Positions 26,078-33,718 of a DNA stretch of 64,000 bases are shown here, one piece after another. Positions within the stretch are counted from its first letter, which is position 1. The number at the start of each line of letters is the position of its first letter. Location: NCBI RefSeq assembly GCF_004216555.1, contig NZ_SGWQ01000002.1:651219-715218 (forward strand), read 5' to 3'. The DNA is from Herbihabitans rhizosphaerae. GTDB taxonomy: Bacteria > Actinomycetota > Actinomycetes > Mycobacteriales > Pseudonocardiaceae. The translations under genes and the position numbers were made by a program. The notes under the pieces were generated by a model. It searched no databases, was not told the DNA's origin, and worked only from the letters and a program-made list of their open reading frames with translations.

Positions 26078-26985
26078 CGACAAACCAGAGTCCCCGAAAC
26101 AGTCCCAGAGCCGTCGCCTGGACGCGGCGGCGTGCCGCGCTCGGCAAGGTGTGGCGGGAGTTCGCGGCCAACAAGTCCGGCCTGTTCGGCCTCGCCGCGC
26201 TGGTGGTGATCGTTCTGGTGGCGGTGACCGTGCCGCTGTGGCTGGACCGGGAGGTCCTGTCGGTCACCAGGGCCACCGGCGAGATCCTGGCCCCGCCGGC
26301 CGGCGACTTCTGGCTGGGCACCGACCACGCCGGGCGCTCGGTACTGGCGCTGACCTTGTGGGGCGCGCGGATCTCGTTGCTGGTCGGCATTTCCGCGGCG
26401 ATCCTGTCGGTCGCGATCGGCACCATCGTCGGCATGCTCAGCGCGCACTTCCGCGGCTGGACCGCCGCCGTGCTGATGCGGGTGACCGACTTCTTCCTGG
26501 TGCTGCCGGCGCTGGTGCTGGCGATCGTGTTGTCCACCATGCTCGAACGGGGCGTCGGCACGATCATCCTCGCGATCGGCGTGACCTCGTGGCCGTCCAC
26601 CGCGCGACTGGTGCGCGCGCAGACGCTGACCATCGAGACCCGCCCGTACATCGAGCGGGCGCACGCACTCGGTGGCGGTCACATGCACGTGCTCAGCAAG
26701 CACGTGCTGCCCGCCGTGCTGCCGCTGGTGCTGGCGAACACCACGCTCGCCGTGGGCAGCGCGATCATCTCCGAGTCGACGCTGGCGTTCCTCGGACTGG
26801 GTGACGCGAGCACCGTGTCGTGGGGCGGGATGCTCAAGTCCGCGCTGGACACCGGCGCGGTGACCGCGGGCGCGTGGTGGTACCTGCTGCCGCCCGGATT
26901 CGCGATCGTGCTGATCGTCCTCGCGTTCACGCTGTGCGGCCGCGCGTTGGAGACAGTGTTGAACCCGAACCTGCGAGAGCGCTGA
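26074..26985 (+). CDS. Peptide ABC transporter permease (DppC type)
   Basis: A 303-residue permease with the DppC/OppC signature: one N-terminal TM helix, then W-L-G-T-D-H-A-G-R-S-V-L and the EAA loop (R-P-Y-I-E-R-A-H-A-L-G). The ATG overlaps the previous stop (ATGA), and its own TGA overlaps the ATPase start by one base. Forms the heterodimeric channel with the DppB-type protein. Confidence 0.9.
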   Translation: MTTNQSPRNSPRAVAWTRRRAALGKVWREFAANKSGLFGLAALVVIVLVAVTVPLWLDREVLSVTRATGEILAPPAGDFWLGTDHAGRSVLALTLWGARISLLVGISAAILSVAIGTIVGMLSAHFRGWTAAVLMRVTDFFLVLPALVLAIVLSTMLERGVGTIILAIGVTSWPSTARLVRAQTLTIETRPYIERAHALGGGHMHVLSKHVLPAVLPLVLANTTLAVGSAIISESTLAFLGLGDASTVSWGGMLKSALDTGAVTAGAWWYLLPPGFAIVLIVLAFTLCGRALETVLNPNLRER

Positions 26986-28637
26986 TGAGCCAACCACTGC
27001 TGGAGTTCCGCGACGTCTCGGTGCACTACCGGGCCCGGGCCGCCGACACCACCGCCGAGGAGATCCACGCCGTGCGCGGGGTGAGCCTGTCGTTGGCGGC
27101 GGGGGAGAAGCTCGGACTGGCCGGCGAGTCGGGGTGCGGAAAGTCGACCCTGGCGATGTCGGTGCTGCGCCTGCTGCCGAAGTCGGCGCGGCTCGAGGGC
27201 GAGATCCTGCTGGACGGCGAGGACATCTCCACGATGAGCTGGGGGCGGCTGCGCGCGGTGCGCTGGGCGGCCGGCTCGGTGGTGTTCCAGGGTGCGATGA
27301 ACGCGCTGAACCCGGTGCACCGCATCGGCGACCAGATCGCCGAGCCGATCAGGCTGCACGGATCGCTCGGCTCGTCGCCGTCCACGTCGGCGGTCGATCG
27401 CAGGGTCGCCGAGTTGCTCGAACAGGTGGAGCTGCCGGTCGAGCGGGCGCGGGCGTACCCGCACGAGCTGTCCGGCGGGCAGAAGCAGCGCGTCATGATC
27501 GCGATGGCGCTGGCCTGCGAGCCGAAGCTGATCATCGCCGACGAGCCGACGACGGCGCTGGACGTGGTGGTGCAGGCTCAGGTTCTCGACCTGATGACTC
27601 GGCTGGTCGAGGAGCGTGGGATCGGTCTGGTGATGATCAGCCACGACCTCGCGGTGCTGGCGTCGACGTGTGAGCGGCTGGCCGTGATGTACCAGGGCGA
27701 GTTGGTCGAGCAGGGTGAGTCGGCCGCGGTGATCGCTCGTCCGGAACACGCGCATACCAAGGCGCTGGCGGCGGCGTTTCCGACCGTGGGCGATCCGGTG
27801 TATCGGTACGCGCCGGCGACGTCGAGTCCGCTCGGGCTGCCGGAGGCACCGTCCACTTCGGACGATGAGCCGGCGGAACCGTTGCTGCGCACGGAGGATC
27901 TTCGTGTGACGTTCGGTGGGACGCACGCTGTCGCCGGAGTCGATCTGTCGGTGGCGCCGGGGGAGATCGTGGCGCTGGTGGGGCAGTCGGGGTCGGGGAA
28001 GACGACGCTCGCGCGGGCGGTGTTGGGGTTGCAGCGGCCGACGTCCGGCTCCGTGTACTTCGAAGGGGAGCGGGTGCCCCGGTCGGCTTCGGGGTTGAAG
28101 GCGTATCGGCGGCAGGTGCAGTTGGTGTTGCAGGATCCGACGAGTGCGCTGAATCCGCGGCACTCGGTTTACGAAGCGGTGGCTGAGGGGCTGCGGATTC
28201 ACAAGGTGCCGGGGGATGAGCGGGAGCACGTGGCGGCGGCGCTGGAGGCGGCGGAGTTGCGGCCGGCTGATCGATACATGTCGGTGTTGCCGCACGAGTT
28301 GTCGGGTGGGCAGCGGCAGCGGGTGGTGATCGCCGGGGCGTTGGCTTTGGAGCCTCGGTTGTTGGTGGCGGATGAGCCGGTGGCGTCGCTGGATGCTTCG
28401 GTGCGGGGGGAGATTCTGGCGTTGCTGTTGCGGTTGCGGGCGAGGTTGGGGTTGGCCGCGCTGGTGATTACTCACGATTTGGGGTTGGCGTGGAATATCG
28501 CTGATCGGGTGGCGGTGATGTTTCGCGGTGAACTGGTTGAGGTCGGCGCTGTCGACTCTGTTTTGCGATCGCCGTCGCATTCGTATACGCAATCGTTGTT
28601 GGATGCTTTGCCTAGTGCGAGCGTTTTGGGGCGTTGA
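26985..28637 (+). CDS. Peptide ABC transporter ATPase, DppD-DppF fusion
   Basis: A 550-residue tandem ATPase. The first unit has Walker A G-E-S-G-C-G-K-S-T (about 47-55) and signature L-S-G-G-Q-K-Q-R-V; the second has G-Q-S-G-S-G-K-T-T (about 332-340) and L-S-G-G-Q-R-Q-R-V. Both have full Walker B/D-loop segments (I-I-A-D-E-P-T and L-V-A-D-E-P), so both sites look active. It powers import through the two upstream permeases. From about 27,850 to the end the codons change to TTG, GTT and GGG-rich usage with less C at third positions than the first half, suggesting a different history for the 3' part. Confidence 0.9.
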   Translation: MSQPLLEFRDVSVHYRARAADTTAEEIHAVRGVSLSLAAGEKLGLAGESGCGKSTLAMSVLRLLPKSARLEGEILLDGEDISTMSWGRLRAVRWAAGSVVFQGAMNALNPVHRIGDQIAEPIRLHGSLGSSPSTSAVDRRVAELLEQVELPVERARAYPHELSGGQKQRVMIAMALACEPKLIIADEPTTALDVVVQAQVLDLMTRLVEERGIGLVMISHDLAVLASTCERLAVMYQGELVEQGESAAVIARPEHAHTKALAAAFPTVGDPVYRYAPATSSPLGLPEAPSTSDDEPAEPLLRTEDLRVTFGGTHAVAGVDLSVAPGEIVALVGQSGSGKTTLARAVLGLQRPTSGSVYFEGERVPRSASGLKAYRRQVQLVLQDPTSALNPRHSVYEAVAEGLRIHKVPGDEREHVAAALEAAELRPADRYMSVLPHELSGGQRQRVVIAGALALEPRLLVADEPVASLDASVRGEILALLLRLRARLGLAALVITHDLGLAWNIADRVAVMFRGELVEVGAVDSVLRSPSHSYTQSLLDALPSASVLGR

Positions 28638-28661
28638 TCGGCGTTGGGGCTTGGGGTGATC

Positions 28662-28830
28662 GGCGGCGCGGTATTGTGCGGGCCGATTCTCACAAGTCAA
28701 GGGCGCCTTCGGCGTCGGCTTCGCCGACTCGGCCCTGGGGGGCCGAGCCCTGGACTTGTGAGCCTCGATCGGCCCTAACGGCTGGCGCTACGGGCAGGCT
28801 CCGCCTGCCTTTTGCCCGTACCGCGCCGCC
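28662..28830. repeat. Multi-stem foldback (inverted-repeat) element
   Basis: Nested complementary arms: GGCGGCGCGGTA (28662-28673) with 28819-28830, perfect 12 bp; GGGCCGAT (28680-28687) with 28768-28775, perfect 8 bp; CTCACAAGTCAAGGGC (28689-28704) with 28747-28762, 15 of 16; inside, GTCGGC-TTC-GCCGAC. A side hairpin TACGGGCA/TGCCCGTA occupies about 28789-28820. It codes for nothing obvious and fills the gap between the ATPase gene and the HNH gene. It may be a small mobile or dispersed palindromic element, a structured RNA, or a strong terminator; copy number elsewhere would decide. Confidence 0.65.
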
Positions 28831-28901
28831 TCTGGAACGGTGATCGACCAGCGGGTTTCACCTGGTCGAGTGACGCTTTCCGGGGTCGCGATCCGGTAGG
28901 C

Positions 28902-28917
28902 TCGAACACATGTTCGA
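28902..28917 (+). promoter_or_regulatory. LexA/SOS box overlapping the HNH start codon
   Basis: TCGAAC-ACAT-GTTCGA is an exact match to the mycobacterial-type SOS box TCGAAC-N4-GTTCGA. The ATG at 28910 is inside the spacer. TAGGCT (28897-28902) is a -10 element 7 nt before the ATG, so LexA bound here would block initiation of a leaderless message. Confidence 0.85.
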
Positions 28918-30082
28918 CACGACGATGGCGCGGCTGCTCGACGCGCTCGCTGACACCGAGCGGGTGAAGGCACGCGCGGAGGCGGAGCAGATGCGCATCC
29001 TCACCGAGATTCGGCAATTGCGGGCCGGCACCCATCTTGAAGAATTCACTGCCGATGAAGTTGCCGCACACATGCGGTGGTCCACCCGCACCGCGCAAAA
29101 CCGGATCGATGATGCGATGTCGATTGTGACACGCCTGCCCGGGACATTGGCAGCCCTGGAACAGGGTGCCATCGACCGGATCAAAGCCGCCGCGATCAAC
29201 AATGCGACGGCGACACTGTCACCCGAGCACGCTGGCACGGTGGAAACCCGGGTACTCGGGAAAGCCTCCGAGCAGGTGGTGTCCACCCTGCGCGGCCACC
29301 TCCGGGGTGAGGTGGCCGCGATCGACCCCGACGGCGCACAACGCCGGCATCGGGAACGTGCCCAGGGGCGGAAGGTGTGGGTGGTCGCCGAAGAGGACGG
29401 CATGGCCACCCTCTCCTGCTACACCACCGCCGCAGCAGCCGAAGCCTGCTACCGCCGAATCATGGAGTTGGCGCGCAAGGCGAAGACCGAGGGTGATGAG
29501 CGCACCGAGCCCCAGCGGCAGGCCGACGTGTTCCAGGACGCCTTGTGCGGCAAGGATTTTGAGCACGTGCAGGTGGTGTTGACGTTGACCGGCTCAGCGG
29601 AGGAGCCGTCGGTGGTCGAGTTGGACGGGCACGGACCGCTCACCCCAGACGCCGCCACCGACCTGCTGTCGCAAGCGACGGTGATCCGCAAAGTCGCGAC
29701 CACACCCACCAAGAACAACAAGCCACTCAACCGGAAAGCCCGGTGTTACCGGCCGCCACCGGATCTGGTCGAGCATGTGCGGTCACGCGACAAAACCTGC
29801 CGCTTCCCGGGCTGTCACCGCAAAGCCGAACGTTGCGACCTCGACCACACCATCCCCTTCCACCAACACGGTGACACCGTGCCCGAAAACCTGGGACCAC
29901 TATGCCGGCACCACCATCGGTTGAAACAACAACAAGGCTGGACACTCCTGCAACCCGAACCGGGCGTGTTCGTGTGGCGAACCCCCACCGGCACCACCAT
30001 CACCATCGAACCCGACCACGCACAACGACAACAACCCGACCCCGTACCAAGTCCTGGTGGTAGCGATGACCCACCTAACTAA
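28910..30082 (+). CDS. DUF222/13E12-family HNH endonuclease-like protein
   Basis: A 390-residue protein with an N-terminal helical DUF222 region (E-E-F-T-A-D-E-V-A-A-H-M-R-W-S) and a C-terminal HNH domain: C-R-F-P-G-C ... C-D-L-D-H-T-I-P-F ... N-L-G-P-L-C-R-H-H-H-R-L-K. The two C-x-x-C-like pairs bind zinc and the D-H...N...H residues form the nicking centre. This is the repeated 13E12 family of mycobacteria, several copies of which are SOS-regulated; here a perfect SOS box covers the start. Biological role unknown; 13E12 loci are also phage and recombination targets. Confidence 0.9.
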   Translation: MFDTTMARLLDALADTERVKARAEAEQMRILTEIRQLRAGTHLEEFTADEVAAHMRWSTRTAQNRIDDAMSIVTRLPGTLAALEQGAIDRIKAAAINNATATLSPEHAGTVETRVLGKASEQVVSTLRGHLRGEVAAIDPDGAQRRHRERAQGRKVWVVAEEDGMATLSCYTTAAAAEACYRRIMELARKAKTEGDERTEPQRQADVFQDALCGKDFEHVQVVLTLTGSAEEPSVVELDGHGPLTPDAATDLLSQATVIRKVATTPTKNNKPLNRKARCYRPPPDLVEHVRSRDKTCRFPGCHRKAERCDLDHTIPFHQHGDTVPENLGPLCRHHHRLKQQQGWTLLQPEPGVFVWRTPTGTTITIEPDHAQRQQPDPVPSPGGSDDPPN

Positions 30083-30243
30083 CCCAACCACCCACGAAAC
30101 GGGCGTGCCCCGCTTCTCGGTGGCAAGCCGGTCGCCGGAACACCCCCACAACGACCAACCCGCAACCGGCGACCGGCGCGGCAGCACCCCACCCACCCGG
30201 CAAGCTCCACAACAGAGACAAGCCGGCCCTCGTCCAAGCCCCC

Positions 30244-30568
30244 TCAGTGCACCAGCCGATCGATCAGCCTCCCAAGCTCACCCGCAACCGATCCTCGACG
30301 CCTCGACACTCGTGTCACCGTCGCGAAACACCTCCGCGTCGAACGAGCCGCTCCGCGTGTCCACGATGGACAACGCACCCTCGGCCACCGCCCGCAGCCC
30401 GTCCACCACGGCAAGCCCGCGCACCACGCCCGGCATGTCGACCAATCACAGGCGCTCGCGCTCGTCCCACAACACAGTCAACTCCGCTGTCCGACCGGTC
30501 CGGAACAGCTCCGCCGGCCCGAACCGCACGATCGGCTCCGCGCGCGCCACCACGCCGTCGAGATCCAC
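30244..30568 (-). pseudogene. Decayed gene of unknown family
   Basis: Starting at GTG 30568 the frame reads V-D-L-D-G-V-V-A-R-A-E-P-I-V-R-F-G-P and then T-V-L-W-D-E-R-E-R-L. A TGA (30448-30446) interrupts it, after which L-V-D-M-P-G-V-V-R-G-L-A-V-V-D-G-L continues in the same frame. Near 30285-30290 a frameshift is needed to reach the probable original C-terminus G-E-L-G-R-L-I-D-R-L-V-H. One in-frame stop plus one shift in a 108-codon reading frame with good coding bias means a pseudogene. I do not recognise the parent family. Confidence 0.6.
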
Positions 30569-30677
30569 GCCGCGAGGCTAGCCATGACCTACCCTCTCCG
30601 CGTACCGCAACGCCCTCAACCGCCACACGGTCACCACTCCCATGACGACAAATCGCCCTGTGTAATCTCGATACGCC

Positions 30678-32252
30678 ATGCCGACCACCCCTTCCTCGGC
30701 GTCCGACAGCGACGCATCGACGGACACCGCTCCCGACGGCGCGACAGCCCAAGCCGCAGCGCCGGTCGCTCCCTCGACACCGGCCGATCCGGCCCCCACA
30801 AAGCCGTTCCCGTACCGCACGACGATCCTGGGACTGGTCGGCTCCCTGATGATCCTGCTCGGCGGGCTCGGAGCGGCCGGCATCCTGGTCCACGACCCGA
30901 TACTCGGCAACGGCCCGCTCTCCTGGCTGCGCTACGGCCACGGGCAGATGCTCGCCACCGGCGTTCTCTACCTGGGCTTCGGCTTCGTGGTGTGGGCCTG
31001 GGTACGTATGGGCCGGTACGTCCTCGCGGGCGACGTGGACACCCGATCGGTGCTGATCGCGGCGGGCTGCTGGATCGCGCCGCTGATCATCGCACCGCCG
31101 GTGTTCACCAGGGACGTCTTCTCCTACCTCGGCCAGGGCACGCTCCCGCTGTACGGCTACGACCCGTACGAGGTCGGGCCGATCGTGCTGGATCTGCCGG
31201 CCGTCGTGCAGAACGTGCACGAGTTCTGGCAGACCACCCCGGCGCCGTACGGGCCGATGTTCATCCTGGTCGCCAAGGCCGTCGCCTGGATCTCCGGCAG
31301 CAACATGATCCTCGGCGTCATCCTGATGCGGCTGGCCATGTCCACCGGCATCGTGCTGGTGCTGATCTCGCTGCCCGGCCTGGTGCGCCACCTCGGCGGC
31401 AAGCTCTCGGTCGCGACCTGGCTCGCGATCGCCAGTCCGATGACGGTCGTGCACCTCATCGGTGGCCCGCACAACGACTCGCTGATGCTCGGCTTCCTGG
31501 CCGCCGGCACACTTCTGGTGCTCAATCGCCACCACGTGCTCGGCATCGCCCTGGTGACGGCCGCGATGGGGGTCAAGCCCACCGCCGCGCTCGCGCTGCC
31601 GTTCCTCATCTGGGTGTGGGCGGGCCACCTCAAGTCCACCCAGTGGCGCAACTTCGCCCGCGCCATGGTCCTTGGCGTGTCGACCTTCGTGGTCACCTTC
31701 GGGGCGATCACTCTGGTCGCCGGTGTGAACTTGGGCTGGCTTCCCGCGCTGCGCGCGCCCGCGATGATCGTCAACTGGCTCTCGTTGCCGACCGCGGTGG
31801 GGGAGTTCTTCTACTGGTTGACCGACTTCGTGGTCGACGTCGACAAGACCCCGTTCATCGTGGTCACCCGCATCATCGGCGCCCTGCTGTTCTTCTACAT
31901 CGCGATCCGGCAGTGGTGGGCGGCCCGGCACGGCGGCGTCGAAGCGGTGCGCCGCATGACGCTCGTACTGTTCGCCATCGCCGTGCTGTCGCCGGCGACG
32001 CTGCCGTGGTATCTCACCTGGGGCCTGGTGATCGCCGCCGCGATGCCATGGCAGCCACGGCAACTCGTCTATGTGGTCACCGGCTCGGTCTTCCTGGTGC
32101 TGGTGTACTCGCCGGCGGGGGAGGACCTGCTCTACAACTGGCCGTTCATCATCAGCGCGATCGGCGTGAGCCTCCTCGCGGGGCAGTCGCTGCGCAAGGC
32201 GGATCCGCTGCGGCTGTTCAGCGTCGGCAAGCAGCCGTCACCGTCCCCTTAG
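30678..32252 (+). CDS. mptB: Alpha-1,6-mannopyranosyltransferase MptB-like (GT-C)
   Basis: A 524-residue polytopic membrane glycosyltransferase. After a Pro/Ala-rich cytoplasmic tail come about a dozen TM helices. The first large loop has P-P-V-F-T-R-D-V-F-S-Y-L-G-Q-G with the catalytic Asp, then Y-G-Y-D-P-Y-E-V-G, and later G-G-P-H-N-D-S-L-M-L-G, all typical of MptB. It uses polyprenyl-phosphate mannose to extend the alpha-1,6 mannan of lipomannan on the outer face. TAATCT 9 nt before the ATG may be a leaderless promoter. Its stop overlaps the stop of the facing MFS remnant. Confidence 0.9.
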   Translation: MPTTPSSASDSDASTDTAPDGATAQAAAPVAPSTPADPAPTKPFPYRTTILGLVGSLMILLGGLGAAGILVHDPILGNGPLSWLRYGHGQMLATGVLYLGFGFVVWAWVRMGRYVLAGDVDTRSVLIAAGCWIAPLIIAPPVFTRDVFSYLGQGTLPLYGYDPYEVGPIVLDLPAVVQNVHEFWQTTPAPYGPMFILVAKAVAWISGSNMILGVILMRLAMSTGIVLVLISLPGLVRHLGGKLSVATWLAIASPMTVVHLIGGPHNDSLMLGFLAAGTLLVLNRHHVLGIALVTAAMGVKPTAALALPFLIWVWAGHLKSTQWRNFARAMVLGVSTFVVTFGAITLVAGVNLGWLPALRAPAMIVNWLSLPTAVGEFFYWLTDFVVDVDKTPFIVVTRIIGALLFFYIAIRQWWAARHGGVEAVRRMTLVLFAIAVLSPATLPWYLTWGLVIAAAMPWQPRQLVYVVTGSVFLVLVYSPAGEDLLYNWPFIISAIGVSLLAGQSLRKADPLRLFSVGKQPSPSP

Positions 32253-32806
32253 GACAGTCCACTGTGGACGGTGGGCGTCACGCGGGTCCGTTGCGCCCAC
32301 CGAACGGCCGGCCCCGTCGCCGCACCGGCCACCAGGAACAGTCCACCGAGGACGAACCAGCCCGGTGTTCCCCAGGACACGATCAGACTGGTCAACAGCA
32401 GCGGCCCGAGCATCCTGGCGATCGCCGTACTCATGCCGAAGAAGCCCTGGCAGGCAACCAGCGCCGACGTGTCGGCCGAGGACACCGCGAACACCGCGCA
32501 CGCGGCCAGCATCACGAGTCCGGACAGGCGCACGTAGCGCGCCGCCGAGTCGAGCCCACGCACCCCGCGTGCCACGCGTACCTGGAACAGCACCACGCTC
32601 AGCGTGTTCGACACGAGCAGCGTGGACACGGCCCAGCGAGGCGCGTCGGTCCGCTCCACGATCCACAGCGGCAGCACGAGGCTGAGCAGCGGCATGTACA
32701 GCAGCGTGATCGAGTTCAGCAGCGTGATCACCGCGTACGGGCGATCACGCAGCACGGCAAGCCTGGGCGCGCCGTCGGTGGTGGCGGGCGCCGGCGGGCA
32801 CGATCT
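32249..32806 (-). pseudogene. Remnant of an MFS transporter
   Basis: Only about 185 codons remain of a protein normally near 400 residues. The frame opens without a start after a stop at about 32806, reads D-G-A-P-R-L-A-V-L-R-D-R-P-Y-A-V (the middle cytoplasmic loop of MFS proteins), then TM helices. At A-L-V-A-C-Q-G-F-F-G-M it joins a late-helix motif to a mid-helix one, implying an internal deletion, and ends with V-R-W-A-Q-R-T. The N-terminal half is missing. It lies downstream of the LD-carboxypeptidase gene. Confidence 0.65.
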
Positions 32807-33718
32807 TCACGTGAGCGCCGGCTCCTCGATGACGAGCGTGCCCTCGTCCGCGTTCAGTTCCGCCATGACGCCGAGCGGCACGGTCAGCGCGTCCTCACAG
32901 TGGCCGAACCCCAGCTCCCACACGGTCGGCATTCCCAGGCTCGCCAACAGATCCGCCATCACCGCGTACACGGCGTCCGGATCGCCGCACTTCCGCCACG
33001 ACCCGAGCGCGATGCCGGACACCCCGGTGAAGAACCCCGTGCGCTGCAACTGCGTGATGTACCCGTCGAGCCGGTACGGGCTCTCGGTGATGTCCTCCAG
33101 GAGCACGATCGCGTCGTCCGGAGGCGGCGGCGAACTGCCCACGGTCGCCGCGAGCAGGCTCAGGTTCCCGCCGACCGTGATGCCCCGCGCCACGCCGTGC
33201 TCCATCGTGGCCGCCTTCGGCCCGGACAGGCGCAACACCGTCTCCGGCTCGAACAACGTCGACCGCAGGTGCGTGAGTGCCTCGCCGGTGAAGCTCTCGG
33301 TCGCGGCCATCGGCCCGAACAGGGTGCTCACGCCGAGGTTGTCGCCGATCGCCTGATGCAGGACTGTCACGTCGCTCGACCCGACGAACACCTTCGGACC
33401 CGCCGCGGCCATCGCGTCCCAGTCGAGCAGGTCCACCATCCGCAGACAGCCGTACCCGCCCCGGACGCAGAACACCGCCTCCACGTCCGGGTCGCACCAG
33501 GCGCGCTCCAGGTCGGCGGCGCGCGCCGAGTCCGTGCCGGCCAGGTAGCGGAGCTTCGGGTGCCGTTCGCGCACGTGCTCGCCGACACGGACGTCGAGGC
33601 CCCATTCGCGGAGCACGGCCAGACCGGTGTCCAACAGGTGTTCCGGCGCGGGCCCGGCCGGCGCGACCACGGCCACCCGACTGCCCTCGCGCAGCCGGGG
33701 CGGACGAATACGCTTCAC
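32807..33718 (-). CDS. LD-carboxypeptidase (S66 family)
   Basis: A 303-residue S66 serine peptidase like E. coli LdcA: R-P-P-R-L-R-E-G-S-R-V-A-V-V-A-P-A-G-P, V-R-G-G-Y-G-C-L-R and the nucleophile segment V-F-V-G-S-S-D-V-T, with a late Glu and His (G-H-C-E-D-A-L-T-V-P-L-G). These enzymes remove the terminal D-Ala from murein tetrapeptides in recycling, although some relatives hydrolyse microcin-type compounds. GTG 33718 overlaps the upstream S9 peptidase stop (GTGA), so the pair are an operon. Confidence 0.9.
   Translation of the reverse strand: MKRIRPPRLREGSRVAVVAPAGPAPEHLLDTGLAVLREWGLDVRVGEHVRERHPKLRYLAGTDSARAADLERAWCDPDVEAVFCVRGGYGCLRMVDLLDWDAMAAAGPKVFVGSSDVTVLHQAIGDNLGVSTLFGPMAATESFTGEALTHLRSTLFEPETVLRLSGPKAATMEHGVARGITVGGNLSLLAATVGSSPPPPDDAIVLLEDITESPYRLDGYITQLQRTGFFTGVSGIALGSWRKCGDPDAVYAVMADLLASLGMPTVWELGFGHCEDALTVPLGVMAELNADEGTLVIEEPALT

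Noticed and set aside
28638-30600. Prophage or insertion sequence around the HNH gene
   Set aside because: No integrase, transposase, terminal direct repeats or structural genes; only the foldback and 13E12 gene are present.
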